Positions 24,856-35,747 of a DNA stretch of 64,000 bases are shown piece by piece. How positions within the stretch are numbered: the stretch's first letter is position 1; each line of letters begins with the position of its first letter. This DNA comes from Heliocidaris tuberculata. Its lineage: Eukaryota; Echinodermata; Echinoidea; Camarodonta; Echinometridae. Under the pieces are notes generated by a model. It was not told the origin of the DNA. It worked only from the letters and a program-made list of their open reading frames with translations, and searched no databases. Where the stretch lies: NCBI GenBank assembly GCA_025618425.1, contig CM046832.1, positions 60,353,087-60,417,086 on the forward strand, written 5' to 3'. A program made the position numbers and the translations under genes.

Positions 24856-25900
24856 AAAAACATTTTGTTATACCGGTGCTTAAAATTTCTGAAAAAGATA
24901 TCATGACATTTAATGATCTTGAATATAACACTGTAGTTTTTTTTTCTTTTGTAATTTAAAGTAATGGGTATATGGTTTGATATGAAGAATGTTAAAAGTA
25001 ATAGAATAATTCTGATGAATTGATACTGCTTTGGTTGTTATATTCATCTGTGGACAATCATCTTTTTTCCTGTTTAGCCACGTAATGGCTTTTCTTTACC
25101 TTTAAGTATTCGCACAGCCAGAGCCAACTTGGCGGATGGGGGACAAACAACTCCATAAAAATTCATTTCTGTAGACTACAGAGGTGGAAAATTTGTTGTG
25201 TGTATTGTAAACCTACACAAAACTTCATTCCATTTTTATTCTGTATTCATTCTGGATCAACGCTATAGAAAGTGTCCCCATTGCCCCCACTCCCTCCTCA
25301 TCTATACGCTTTTAAATTATTTCATATACTCGGTATATTCATAGTAAATGCTTATTTGGAGTTGTCTTTATCCAAAAGTTGAACACGGTATTTCCTAGTC
25401 CTTATGACGGTTGCCATCAGTTTACATGACCTTTAAGCTTTAAATACATTTATTTTAAAAATTGGTGGAAACGTATGGGTTAGGCATTAGAATAAACTTT
25501 ATATGGCTTCCTTATCTCATTAATATGTAGATTGTAAGGCCTCTTCCTTAAGACGCTTATACGGAGAAATTGGTCGATCATAAACCTGGAGTGCGCTGCA
25601 TGCTTTTACGGGTGAGCCAAAATTCCCACCTCTTAACGATCGACATCTTTCACTGAAGCTGAAAATCATTCACACATGACAGCTTATTTGTCGAGTGAAG
25701 TAAAGGGCGATGCCAATCTTCTTCTACCAAGTCCAATGTTTTTCTGAGAAAGAGGAGAGTGGTGTCTTTTTTTCCATGGATTAGAGTTCAAAGGATACCA
25801 CAGAAATTTTTATGTTATTAGCGAGTATTAAGTGTAGGAATGATACCTAGTTTGTGGGCACTGTATAGGCCAATAAGGCGAACAGGCCATCAATTTTGGT

Positions 25901-26115
<215 letters not shown>

Positions 26116-26359
26116 GGAATAAAATAATAATCATTTTGTTTTTAGATAAATAAAAAAACATACATACACATCTACACCGAACAAACAAAAAATATTTTTT
26201 TCATATTTCTTCCATTTTAGTTGATAAATAGCAATATACTTCGAACTAAATAATTCCAAGCTCCTGCGAATTTCAATATCAATAGATGAACAGTATGTCG
26301 ATCCCTGACTGAGATCGAATTATCCTTTGTTTTCTTTAATGTCACACTGGATTCTAAGT

Positions 26360-26505
26360 TAATGGCTTTTTTAAAGAAAAAAATAATAATAAATGTTCCT
26401 AACGATGAACAAGATCATGCTATATTTCCTTGTTAATGGCTTTTTTAAAGAAAAAAAAAATGTTCCTAACGATGAACAAAATCATGCTATATTTATCAAC
26501 CATTC
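26360..26505. repeat. 74 bp tandem duplication
   Basis: Two adjacent units beginning TAATGGCTTTTTTAAAGAAA (26360 and 26434) and containing ATGTTCCTAACGATGAACAA. They are nearly identical apart from A-run length and an ATAATA insertion. Confidence 0.85.
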
Positions 26506-27058
26506 TAAATTTAAGCACCTTTTCAATGATTATTTCACTCTTGAAACAATTGTATTCCAAGTGAGATATACTAGTCAAAGTGTAAATGAATAAATTTAAG
26601 TTATCTGATATTTAATTTAGTATTGCATTTCTTATCTTTAAAAACAATATTAATATTCATAACACTCAGACTGCGACGGATAATTGAATCGCATAAGCCT
26701 TTTGCAAAATATGCCTGAAGTTATAAAGAAAAAGAGAAAGAGCCTTGTTAACAAACATCGTAAAGAAAATCGTATCAGCCCTCTAGCCTCATGCAATACT
26801 GGAAAATATCAGGGAAAATGCACACTTTACAGTTCAATGTACATAATTATGTCATCTGATGATGTAATGCCTCGGGCATGCAATGTAATGCCACATTGTG
26901 TGCGTCTATATAGTTATTTTCCTTCTTTTTTATTAGCATTAATACACCACTAAAATTATGAGTATATGGAATATTTTTTAACAGAGGGGAGAGTAATATT
27001 TTTAGTATGACATTATTTGGGGAGGCTTTTTCCAACTTAACATTTTTGGGGACGCACT

Positions 27059-27094
27059 GTATATATATATATGTATATATATGTATATGTATGT

Positions 27095-27147
<53 letters not shown>
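27059..27147. repeat. (TA)n/(CA)n microsatellite
   Basis: TA dinucleotides flanking a short ACAC core. Confidence 0.95.
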
Positions 27148-27150
<3 letters not shown>

Positions 27151-28355
27151 TTTGATAACTGAAAGACTATTTATGAAAGAACAGCTTCTAGACTTTGTTC
27201 AATGTATTTCCTGAAATATCCCATCAAAAATTTATGGTTGAGTGAGCAAGCCGGATGAAATTCAAAGACTCACCAAAAGTAACATTTTTAAACACTCAGC
27301 AAAGTAGTAAAATTGCTTACTCAAGCATAACATGTTGATTGGGATGTGTCAGGATATACAGAGAACATAGCCTGTTATTTCATAAATTGTCTTTTATTGA
27401 TCCGAATATGGAAATTTTTAAGCCTTTACATGACTCTCAGCTCGGCTGATACCAGCCAGAGCAAATATCAATTCTTGTCAAGACTGGATTTTGCACCCTT
27501 TCACAAATTGGCTTTTGGTCACCCAGGCATAAAATATTGTGGGATATTTTGGTGTCATTTGATAGAAAAGACCCTAGCCTGTCCACAGGTATGAAAATTT
27601 CCTAAACATATTTTGAAACATTTATTTAGGGAGAATTTTTCCAACTGTTGACTTTTTTTCAGGGACGCACTGTATATTTGATTGATTGATTGATGAGAGA
27701 AAGGCTGTTTATCAGATTATTATAAATGAAAATCAATTTACCGTGTGTTGATTATCTGTATAATCGTTTTCGAAAACTGAACGCGACAATCATATTTTAA
27801 AATAAGGAAATATAAAACTGATCCTGCTGATGGTGAATAATAGCATTTTGCATTACTGATCAAACTAAACGGGGGGGGGGGGGGAATGGGTCGGGACGCA
27901 ATACAGATATAGCGGAGAGTCATGAATAGTAAGTCATTAATTTAAACGATTTCATTTCGACACACTTGGGTGTTTCTGTCCATAAAGGTACATTTGAAAT
28001 TAACCATAATTGTATTTTCTAATAGATTTTTTCATACAGCTGCGAAGCCATTGAGGAGAAACGGATGCATCACATCAATTTATCAGCAACAGACGTTAAG
28101 CTTGTCATCCACCTCGATAATTCGTTATGAATAATGGAGAACACACTTTGCCACTATTATCTATGTTGTCATTATAGTTACATTGTTGCGTTGTTGTACG
28201 TATATAATTATATACACACACACAAATTACGTTGTAAAGTCCACTTATTGGCTTAGTAATAGATGAATAACGTGGTGGTAACGCACGTTCCAAAAATAAG
28301 GAAAATAAACTTCAATTGGCTAATAATGCTTTACCACCTCGTTATTCATTTATGT

Positions 28356-28367
28356 ATACACACACAC

Positions 28368-28400
<33 letters not shown>

Positions 28401-28406
28401 AATATA

Positions 28407-28463
<57 letters not shown>
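28356..28463. repeat. (CA)n then (TA)n microsatellite
   Basis: It directly abuts the left arm of the 28462-28780 foldback. A shorter TA tract at 28838-28863 lies on the other side. Confidence 0.95.
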
Positions 28464-28467
<4 letters not shown>

Positions 28468-28780
28468 GAAATGAGCCAAGACTCAGGACGTAGCTGAATA
28501 CCACGGATTTATTGATGTCGTCAAGCTTTCGGCATTATGCCTTCTTCAGGAGCTATACAACGAAAAGTAACGAAAAAGGAACAAAATGATACTACTACTA
28601 CATGCATAAAAGAAAGGGTAATGAGCTATACAATTAGTATGTAGGAGTAGTATCATTTTGTTCCTTTTTCGTTACTTTTCGTTGTATAGCTCCTGAAGAA
28701 GGCATAATGCCGAAAGCTTGACGACATCAATAAATCCGTGGTATTCAGCTACGTCCTGAGTCTTGGCTCATTTCATTTAT
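28462..28780. repeat. 319 bp near-perfect foldback
   Basis: Arms 28462-28602 and 28640-28780 (about 141 bp each) are reverse complements with only one or two differences; the loop is about 37 bp. Each arm carries CCTGAAGAAGGC and GCCGAAAGCTTGACG, separated by AATAT/ATAAT, forming an internal hairpin. This CTGAAGAAGGC..GCCGAAA arrangement is common at the ends of Penelope- and DIRS-like retroelements. No ORF is present. The very low arm divergence means recent formation or ongoing gene conversion. Confidence 0.9.
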
Positions 28781-28964
28781 TTAATTTATCCAACCAAGAC
28801 GGCCCGTCATGTTGTGTTTTAGCCAAATCCTTACAATTATATATATATATATATATATATATAATTGTGAGAAATGAAAATGAGAGAATAATGGTTGCGT
28901 AGCTTAAATCAAAGTTCCCCAGAGCTGTCCTCCCTTTTTTGAATTTTTGCAAAGGTTGAAAAAA

Positions 28965-29036
28965 TGTCTCCGCCGGGAATCGAACCCGGGTCGTTGGCTT
29001 AGATCGCCAATGCCTTAACCACGAGACCACGGAGAC
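28965..29036 (-). tRNA. tRNA-like gene or tRNA-derived SINE head (formal anticodon TCT, atypical)
   Basis: A 72 nt cloverleaf can be folded. The acceptor GTCTCCG pairs with CGGAGAC (7 of 7) and is followed by discriminator A. D stem GTCT/AGGC, anticodon stem TTGGC/GCCAA with loop GATCTAA, a 4 nt variable region, and T stem CCGGG/CCCGG with loop TTCGATT follow. The B box GGTTCGATTCC is canonical, and a T6 Pol III terminator follows immediately. The anticodon position reads TCT (Arg), but position 33 is A instead of the near-universal U, while the body looks like tRNA-Glu. It may therefore be a pseudogene or a SINE head. A second partial copy of the 5' end lies inverted at 29239-29262. Confidence 0.6.
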
Positions 29037-29261
29037 GGGCCAGTGATTTCGGCGACACCAGATTCAATTGACCGACAGATTGACAAATCTTCAACCTTAT
29101 TAATTAATTCCTTTGTCGGGGGCAGGTGAGTTTTGAACAAAGACAAGCTGCATGCCTCAGCTGGATCCAAGGAATTAATTAATAAGGTTGAAGATTTGTC
29201 AATCTGTCGGTCAATTGAATCTGGTGTGGCCGAAATCACTGGCCCGTCTCCGTGGTCTAGT
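29022..29261. repeat. Inverted repeat sharing the tRNA-like 5' end and its flank
   Basis: The left arm 29022-29113 and right arm 29169-29261 are reverse complements with a few mismatches, separated by a 55 bp loop. Each arm contains the first ~15 nt of the tRNA-like sequence plus about 75 bp of its 5' flank. The shared flank upstream of the tRNA start shows that the duplicated unit is larger than the tRNA itself. Confidence 0.85.
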
Positions 29262-29470
29262 TGCCGAGCTTCCCCCAATATGCTTTCACGCTTGCAAGAA
29301 GCCGTTTCCTACTGGGTAGGTACACATTTACCTCACTTGGGTCAAAAGTGGCAAATGTAGAATGAAGTTTTATTAAAGAACAAAAGTTCAGAGCCTGGGG
29401 ATTCGAACCCCAAACCTCTTTTTCAGAGGTTCTCGGAAAATCTACAATTTTACAAATGATGCAACTAGTG
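29262..29470 (-). mobile_element. tRNA-derived SINE
   Basis: On the minus strand a tRNA-like head has a canonical B box GGTTCGAATCC within a perfect T-arm (TGGGG/CCCCA) at 29395-29415. An anticodon-arm-like hairpin, ACCTC/GAGGT, precedes it. A body follows with GTGAGGTAAATGTGTACCT and GTAGGAAACGG words typical of invertebrate tRNA-SINE bodies. The D-arm region is not clear. The open frames on both strands here are products of the SINE. Confidence 0.6.
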
Positions 29471-30464
29471 ATTGACTCATTGCATTCAGTGTTTATCTTT
29501 GCAGTATGCGGGAAAGAGACTGCTGGGTTGATGGTCATTATAAAATATCCCGGAGAAAGAATTTTGGTTGCCAGGCAACTACAGAACTGGAATTTGCGAG
29601 CGTATGTTCTAGTTCAGCACTCTCTGCATGTAAAAACCGTAGTTATAAGATGACATATAATTATCATCAGAATTCAGTAATGGCCTACGGGATCATAGGT
29701 CGCCTCGTATTCTGTGCTCACCTACCTGAATTTGATATCAGTAATGCTTAAAAGGAATGAAATGGCGCACTGGCTTTGAGAGATGGAAATTGTTCTAGAA
29801 GTCTCTAGGCGAATCCGATTACGTAGGTATAAGAAACCCTTTTTAGACATTCACCGCGCAAGTCTTCTCGTTTCCTTTCCAGCAATCTCTGACAAATATA
29901 TGTCATTAAAGGTAGTGTTAGCCATATTAAAACACATTCGAGGGATCCTTGTCCATGTTGTCCTCACAATACTGCATGTTCAAATTCTCATCACAAAATA
30001 CTAGATCCCTAATGATTTTATAGCTTGAATTTAAAATGCCACAAACCTCTCATGTTTCTCTAAAACATCTGAAGATGTTTTGAGTATTCAGACCCTTTGA
30101 AATTCTTTTGTGAAAAATTGTATAATACTACTTGATAAAGATAACAATCAAAGATAAATAAAAAAGAATTAACCTTTCAACTGTATTTAGGTGTCAAAAG
30201 ATACGGGCGCAAGATTTATCGTAGGGTCTGCTAGGCAGCACTTTGCGGGTTATTTTTTTTTTTTACTTTTCTATCAAAATCTTGCGATGTCTGTCACCTG
30301 CAGACTTTTTTTTTTTTTTTTTTTTTTTACTTTGCTTTGTTTTGTTTTGTATTGATAAAACCATGACCAGGGTTATTTCAAAATTGATGCTCTACGCAAA
30401 GGCTAAACCAAACTTTAAGAAAATCTGCAAGAAAGCTAAAAGCAATCTACACTCCCACCCCACC

Positions 30465-30467
<3 letters not shown>
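29471..30467. other. Non-coding stretch
   Basis: Open frames (29456-29653, 29506-29751, 29783-30004) have no recognisable domain. T-runs lie at 30254 and 30307-30328. Confidence 0.45.

Positions 30468-30533
<66 letters not shown>
30468..30533. repeat. (CT)n microsatellite
   Basis: About 30 CT units with two TTT interruptions. Confidence 0.95.
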
Positions 30534-30535
<2 letters not shown>

Positions 30536-31095
30536 TACTGCCCTCCTATACTTTTCTAGTGAATGATTTAGAGGAAAATTATGATATGAATTATGTAGGA
30601 CAAATCCACCGGCCTATAAATCCAACGTAAATAAGAGCAATTACCGAGTGAGCAAATAAATAGTTGTATGATCATCAAGTTCGTGAAGCGGATCTTCTAC
30701 TGAGCACGCAACAGGGAGGTTCAAAATGTTTACTTTTATTGCCAACCGTATACTAGGCCATTTTGGATATGAATTATGAGTAATAGTCATGGGATATCTA
30801 AGCAAGATGTTGAAGAAGAGCAGAAGGTATGCTTCGTGGAGCTCAATCCAAGAACATTTTTACCATATTTCGAAGAATGGTTTCTACGTATATCGGTGTC
30901 TGCAGACTGTTGAATGAAAATAAATCCTTTATATCTTCATTTCTCTTTCTCCTTGTAATTTCTTTCATCAGTGTTCTTCCTCTACTATGTCTTTCTTATC
31001 ATTATTTTTCTCTTTCTTTTCATTGTATTTCCGTTTTACTGTTTTTCTCCAGTCATCAATTTTTGTTTTATTTCGTACCAAACCTTTCTCCCTTC
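30534..31095. other. Non-coding stretch
   Basis: Nothing was recognised apart from increasing pyrimidine richness toward the TTC tract. Confidence 0.5.
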
Positions 31096-31339
31096 TTCTT
31101 CTTCCTCTTCCTCTTCTTCTTCTTCTTCTTCTTCTTCTTCTTCTTCTTTTTCTTCTTCTTCTTCTTCTTCTTCTTCTTCTTCTTCTTCTTCTTCTTCTTC
31201 TTCTTCTTCTTCTTCTTCTTCTTCTTCTTCTTCTTCTTCTTCTTCTTCTTCTTCTTCTTCTTCTTTTTCTTCTTCTTCTTCTTCCTCTTCTTCTTCTTTT
31301 TTCCATTTTTTTTTTTTTTTTTTTTTTGGGGGGGGGGGT
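31096..31339. repeat. (TTC)n tract followed by T-run and G-run
   Basis: About 200 bp of TTC with occasional CCT/TTT interruptions (31096-31300), then a T-run and a G-run to 31339. Poly-Ser, poly-Leu, poly-Phe, poly-Glu and poly-Arg open frames here are artefacts. Long GAA/TTC mirror repeats can form triplex DNA. Confidence 0.95.
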
Positions 31340-31783
31340 CTTTTTTGTGTGTCGTGTTTTCTTTTTAGCTGCGGGGTCACTGAAAAGGCCGTCGGGCTGG
31401 GACAACGACAGGTCAACGGTCAACCCATGAACAGCAAAATTGTGTTGGAAACCGCTGTAGTCTACAAGAGTATGTGTGTAAAATAATGGTGGAAAGGGAA
31501 ACCCCTCTCATGTTAGATTTATCCTGCAGTGTTCTTCACACATCAGTAGCCTAAATTAATGAGTCACACATGTAGCTGATATTTTACTTGAATTAAAAAC
31601 TTATGCTGTTATCCTGTTGGATTTTGTATTTGCATTTAGTCCCAGAACTATTGTGATTTTGTAAGATTGAAAGAGGGTAACATTTGGCTCTCCATAATTA
31701 GTGGCCTAAATCTTCACACTTCGGCAGGGGCTTAAATTAGGCGCGTTTCGAGAATACGGGCCTTACTTTGATGTGCATCATAC

Positions 31784-31817
31784 CAAGGAGTTATCACAGA
31801 ACTGTGATAACTCCTTG
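31784..31817. repeat. 34 bp perfect palindrome (CAAGGAGTTATCACAG)
   Basis: Arms CAAGGAGTTATCACAG and CTGTGATAACTCCTTG (16 bp, perfect) flank a 2 nt AA loop. A related hairpin sharing the left arm lies at 55850-55876. Confidence 0.95.
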
Positions 31818-31976
31818 ATCATACATAATGGTATGTCTCCATGTATAATGATGTCACCTAATGTTGATAATAATCTCCCGATGGATTGCATCGTGTCTTC
31901 AATGTGCCGCATTGCCGTGTGGATGGAGTCAATTCTTCTTCTTACGGATAATGTGCAAAATGAAAACGTCCCCTGG

Positions 31977-32024
<48 letters not shown>

Positions 32025-32386
32025 ATTTCTCTATCTATCTATCTCTCTCTATCTACCGACCTACCTCTTTTTTTATGCTCTCTTTCTACCACCTCTCTTC
32101 TCTCCCCATCTCCTCCACTCCCTCCCTGTATCTCTTCTCTATCACACACACTCTCTCTCTCCCTCAGTCTCTCCCTCATAATTCACTCTTTGTTTCTTTG
32201 TACTTTCTTCCCCTCCCAGTTGTGTAGGATACTTTCGACTAGCACACGTGAGAACAATTACAAACATGCAAACACGGTTTGCCTCCACATGAAAGAAATG
32301 TGCAATACGATTATTCAAGAATTTGCCTTAAAGGTATAATGTGCAGTTCTGGTAAGCCCTCTCACACACACATACACACACACACA

Positions 32387-32472
<86 letters not shown>

Positions 32473-32903
32473 GGAGGGAGGGGGTTAAAAAATCTCCCGG
32501 GCACGACCTTAGGTCGATTGGTAACTACTACTAAGCTGGAATTCGCGAGCAGTAACCATGGTAACTATGCTCTAGTTCTTCACTACCTGAAGGAAGGAAA
32601 GACATGCTCTTATGAATCATAAAAATTCATATCGACATTGGTGTCATAGCTTTGGAATCATAATACTTTGCTGTCATTGCTACACTCACTGGTCTGAGTT
32701 TGATATCAGAAAATAATGCACTATACAGAATACTAGCCGTGCCTTCCAGCGTAAAATAGCACATGTCTTTGTAAAGAGCAAAATTTCGAGAAGTGTTATG
32801 AGTAAATCCGATTAAGACTAGCAAATACCCGTTGGCCATGCACAATAAAAGTCCTTTCGTAACATATCTAAATATTCGGAAAAAATATTCGGAACATAAA
32901 GCG

Positions 32904-32959
<56 letters not shown>

Positions 32960-33459
32960 GATATTGGAAACGTTTGCCAATATTATCATATTCATTACTA
33001 TGTCGGAGAAGCATCACGTCAGCTTTTGGGACCCCAAGTTATCCTCAGTTTCCTCGAAAGATGAATGTATCGAAATCTATATTAATTCATTGGTTTTATG
33101 ACACTTAGTGCGGGACCCCCCCCCCCCCTTCTTTTTTTTGTTTTCATTTTTTCTTCTTTGTATATATTTGGCATGTATATTACTCTAGAGGAATGAAATA
33201 AAATGAAATAAAACGCAGAGTGTCACAGTATTTTACAGCATTTCGAAAGCAGGATATCGCAAGATTTCGTAGGACTTCACAAGATTTCGAAGGACTTCGC
33301 AAGATTTTATAGGATTTTGCAAATTAGTGTCATATCATTTCACAGAATTTTCAACGATTTTGCAGCCAAAACATTTACGTCGTGGGCACTGAGACAGCAG
33401 AAAAACTGAAACTATTTATCACTGATAATGTCAATGATAATGGGCTGACATACATTGTT

Positions 33460-33530
33460 GGGGTTAGGTTTAAGGTTCGGGTTATAGGCTTAGGTTTAGG
33501 GTTAGGTTTAAGGTAAGGGTGAAGTGTAGG
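33460..33530. repeat. Degenerate telomere-like tract
   Basis: Irregular runs of TTAGGGTTAGGTT-type words (GGTTAGG, TTTAGGGTTAGG). This resembles a decayed interstitial TTAGGG array. Confidence 0.5.
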
Positions 33531-34037
33531 TTGGAGTTTCCTAACGCATAACGTCCTAACTCCTGACAAGATTTTTATACGAAAATAATATCGTTAGCGT
33601 AGTACATGTAGTTTTGAGAAATATCGGTCAGCATGAGGGTAATGTGAGTGTCCCAGAAACTTTGGGGAAAATTTATGCCGCAAGCTTTCTTAAAAATGTT
33701 AACAAGCAATTTCGCACCGTGTAAGAGGGGGGCGTCATTTGATTTCTCGGATTATTATCGCGCAAGCTACTTTCAAGTTTCAAGCAGTTTACTGAAGTGA
33801 AGGTTGAAGCAGTCGAATACTACACTTTGGAGGAAATATGAGACAGAATGCATTTGAAATGAAAAGTGCTTTGGATATCATATAGTAAGTGTATGCGAGT
33901 TTGACTGCTGTAATTCAAGCTGCGTTTTTGTTCATAATTTTTCTAATGATTTATCAACAGTTTGTTAAATCGTTCTTATAACTTCTGCATATTCATTTTG
34001 TCTATCCCCCCCCCCCCCCTCTCTCTCTCTCTCTCTT

Positions 34038-34076
<39 letters not shown>

Positions 34077-34230
34077 TCTTTTTCTTCTTCTTCTTCAATT
34101 CAATTCAATTTATTTTTCTTTAAACAGACATAAACACAGCAATCATGACGACAAACATGATGCAAATTGGGATCCCCAAAAGCTATGCTTGTGAGTGGGG
34201 CCCCTGAGAAGGATGGACCTCTCGGATGGA

Positions 34231-34427
34231 TCTTCTTCTTCTTCTTCTTCTTCTTTTTCTTCTTCTTCTTCTTCTTCTTCTTTTTCTTCTTCTTCTTTTT
34301 CTTCTTCTTCTTCTTCTTCTTCTTCTTCTTCTTCTTCTTCTTCTTCTTTTTTTTCTTCTTCTTCTTCTTCTTCTTCTTCTTTTTCTTCTTCTTCTTCCTC
34401 TTCTTCTTCTTCTTCCTCTTCTTCCTC
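34231..34427. repeat. Second (TTC)n tract
   Basis: About 195 bp of TTC with TTT and CCT interruptions. All open frames overlapping it are low complexity. Confidence 0.95.
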
Positions 34428-34500
34428 GCTATCTTTCTTTTCCTCATCCGCTATCCCGGTCTTAAAGTATCCCTCTCTTACTGTCATCATTAACATTATT

Positions 34501-34531
34501 AGGTGGGCTGTACTTCAAGTACAGATCACCT
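34501..34531. repeat. Imperfect 31 bp palindrome
   Basis: AGGTG and CTGTACTT arms flank a single C and are followed by AAGTACAG and CACCT. The inner 17 bp is perfect. It lies next to a conserved-looking segment (34600-34800) with no coding capacity and may be the end of an unidentified element. Confidence 0.7.
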
Positions 34532-35071
34532 TATGTTTTTGTACGAAATTTTCTTTCTTTATTATTTATTATTATTATTTATGTTTATTTCTACCCACTT
34601 TTTTGTGTCCGCTATATCTCCAAAACGGCTTATTAAAATGTATTCAAATTTGGTACGATGGTATATATGGTTATTGTCTCAGGACAGAAATTTTATCAAC
34701 ATAGTCAATGCATCGTGACGTCATCTAGGCGTCATTTTGTAAAATTCTGACATATGCTATAATCTCTGCAATACAAAGTCATAACATAGCAATATTTGGC
34801 ATGATGCAAGTTAATTAAAAATGAAATTAATTGAACAATTAAATGAAATGCGCGCAAACATGTAGAAATGCTTTTATTGGTCTATAAGTATAATTGATTC
34901 TAACGTTGATTGCGCATCATTTTGACATTTTAATACACCAGAAGTGGATCTAGAGGGGGGGTTGGGGGGGTTGCAACCCCCCCGAAAAAAAAAATCCGGG
35001 GACCATTTTTTTTTTTATCTTATCTTTTTTTTTAAACTTGTAATTTTATTTTATTCTATTTATGTTTCAGG

Positions 35072-35427
35072 CAGAGATCGGGAGCTGGACAAGATTTTTT
35101 CAAAACATGGACAAAGCTCAGCTTCCTGAGAACTTGGTTGACTGCCTGAGACATGCCGATGAGGACTTTTTTCCTAACATCAGGATGCTGATCATTCTGG
35201 GCTGCACGTCTCCAGTCACCAGCTGCGAGGCTGAACGTTCTTTTTCGGCACTCAGAAGAGTAAAGACATATCTTCGATCTACTATGGGGGAAGAGAGGCT
35301 TGCTGGACTCACCCTCATGGCTATCCACTACCAGGCAACCCTGCAGCTAAGTTCCAACAAAGTAGTTCAGCGATTTGTGCAGAAACATCCACGACGTCTC
35401 TTCTGCCAGTCCATCATATTCGACTGA
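35072..35427 (+). pseudogene. hAT transposase, C-terminal dimerisation exon
   Basis: This is the last coding exon of a hAT-family transposase. It opens after a strong splice acceptor (a long pyrimidine-rich tract ending TTTCAG at 35071), so the ATG at 35062 is probably intronic. The protein contains the hAT C-terminal dimerisation signature: PVTSCEAERSFSALRRVKTY, then LRSTMGEERLAGLTLMAIH, with the SCEAERSFS core that is nearly invariant in the family. It ends at a TGA at 35425-35427, and AATAAA follows at 35463-35468. The zinc finger and the DDE catalytic residues are missing because of the internal deletion, so it cannot transpose autonomously. It resembles the P52rIPK/ZMYM-like branch of hAT; a domesticated host exon is possible, but the flanking TIRs argue for a transposon. 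Confidence 0.8.
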
Positions 35428-35462
35428 GATTTGCCAGTGAGTATCAGTGACAAGCTGTTCAT

Positions 35463-35468
35463 AATAAA
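35463..35468 (+). promoter_or_regulatory. AATAAA poly-A signal of the hAT exon
   Basis: A canonical hexamer 36 bp after the transposase stop codon. Confidence 0.6.
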
Positions 35469-35747
35469 AGTATTAGGCTGACAGTGCTTATTCCAAGGTC
35501 CCCAATTCTTTGTATCTGTGTTGTCAACTGGCCTTACATTGCAGGAAAATGCAACTAAATTTTACAAATTTTCATGGGGGGGTTAATTTGGCAATGACCT
35601 CTATACCAAAAATAGTGGTGTTTTAGATGCAAGAAAACGCCATTTTCACACACAGATTTTCAAAAATTCTCCCTACTGTGGGAGGGGGGACACCCCCCTC
35701 CCACACCCTCCCCCCCCCCCCTTTATAAAAAGCTAGATCCGCCCCTG

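Larger units (their letters stand above)
31340..34230. other. Non-coding stretch dominated by simple repeats
   Basis: It contains CT/TATC tracts (31980-32060), CA then TA (32365-32471), CT (32908-32955), C-runs (33118-33128, 34009-34019), CT (34020-34072) and the separately listed palindrome and telomere-like segment. A degenerate CGCAAGATTT(C/T)(G/A)(T/A)AGGA-type repeat lies at 33237-33330. No gene was recognised. Confidence 0.6.
34939..35747 (+). mobile_element. Internally deleted hAT transposon
   Basis: The left end reads CAGAAGTGGATCTAG; the right end, read inward from 35747, is CAGGGGCGGATCTAG (12 of 15 identical). CAG...CTG ends are typical of hAT. Inside are only 130 bp, the transposase terminal exon, its poly-A signal and a C-rich sub-terminal stretch, so most of the transposase gene is gone. 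The expected 8 bp target-site duplication is not clear (TAATACAC left, TACACTGT right). Confidence 0.75.

Noticed and set aside
28540..28575. Hammerhead ribozyme core in the 28.5 kb foldback (CTGAAGA..GCCGAAA)
   Set aside because: An extra A lies between the CTGAAGA box and the GGC/GCC helix, so the strict core is not satisfied.
30829..31486. Long open frames encoding poly-Phe, poly-Ser, poly-Leu, poly-Arg and poly-Glu
   Set aside because: All are translations of the TTC tract in different frames.
34100..34704. Long Lys-, Glu-, Phe- and Ser-rich open frames
   Set aside because: Translations of the second TTC tract.
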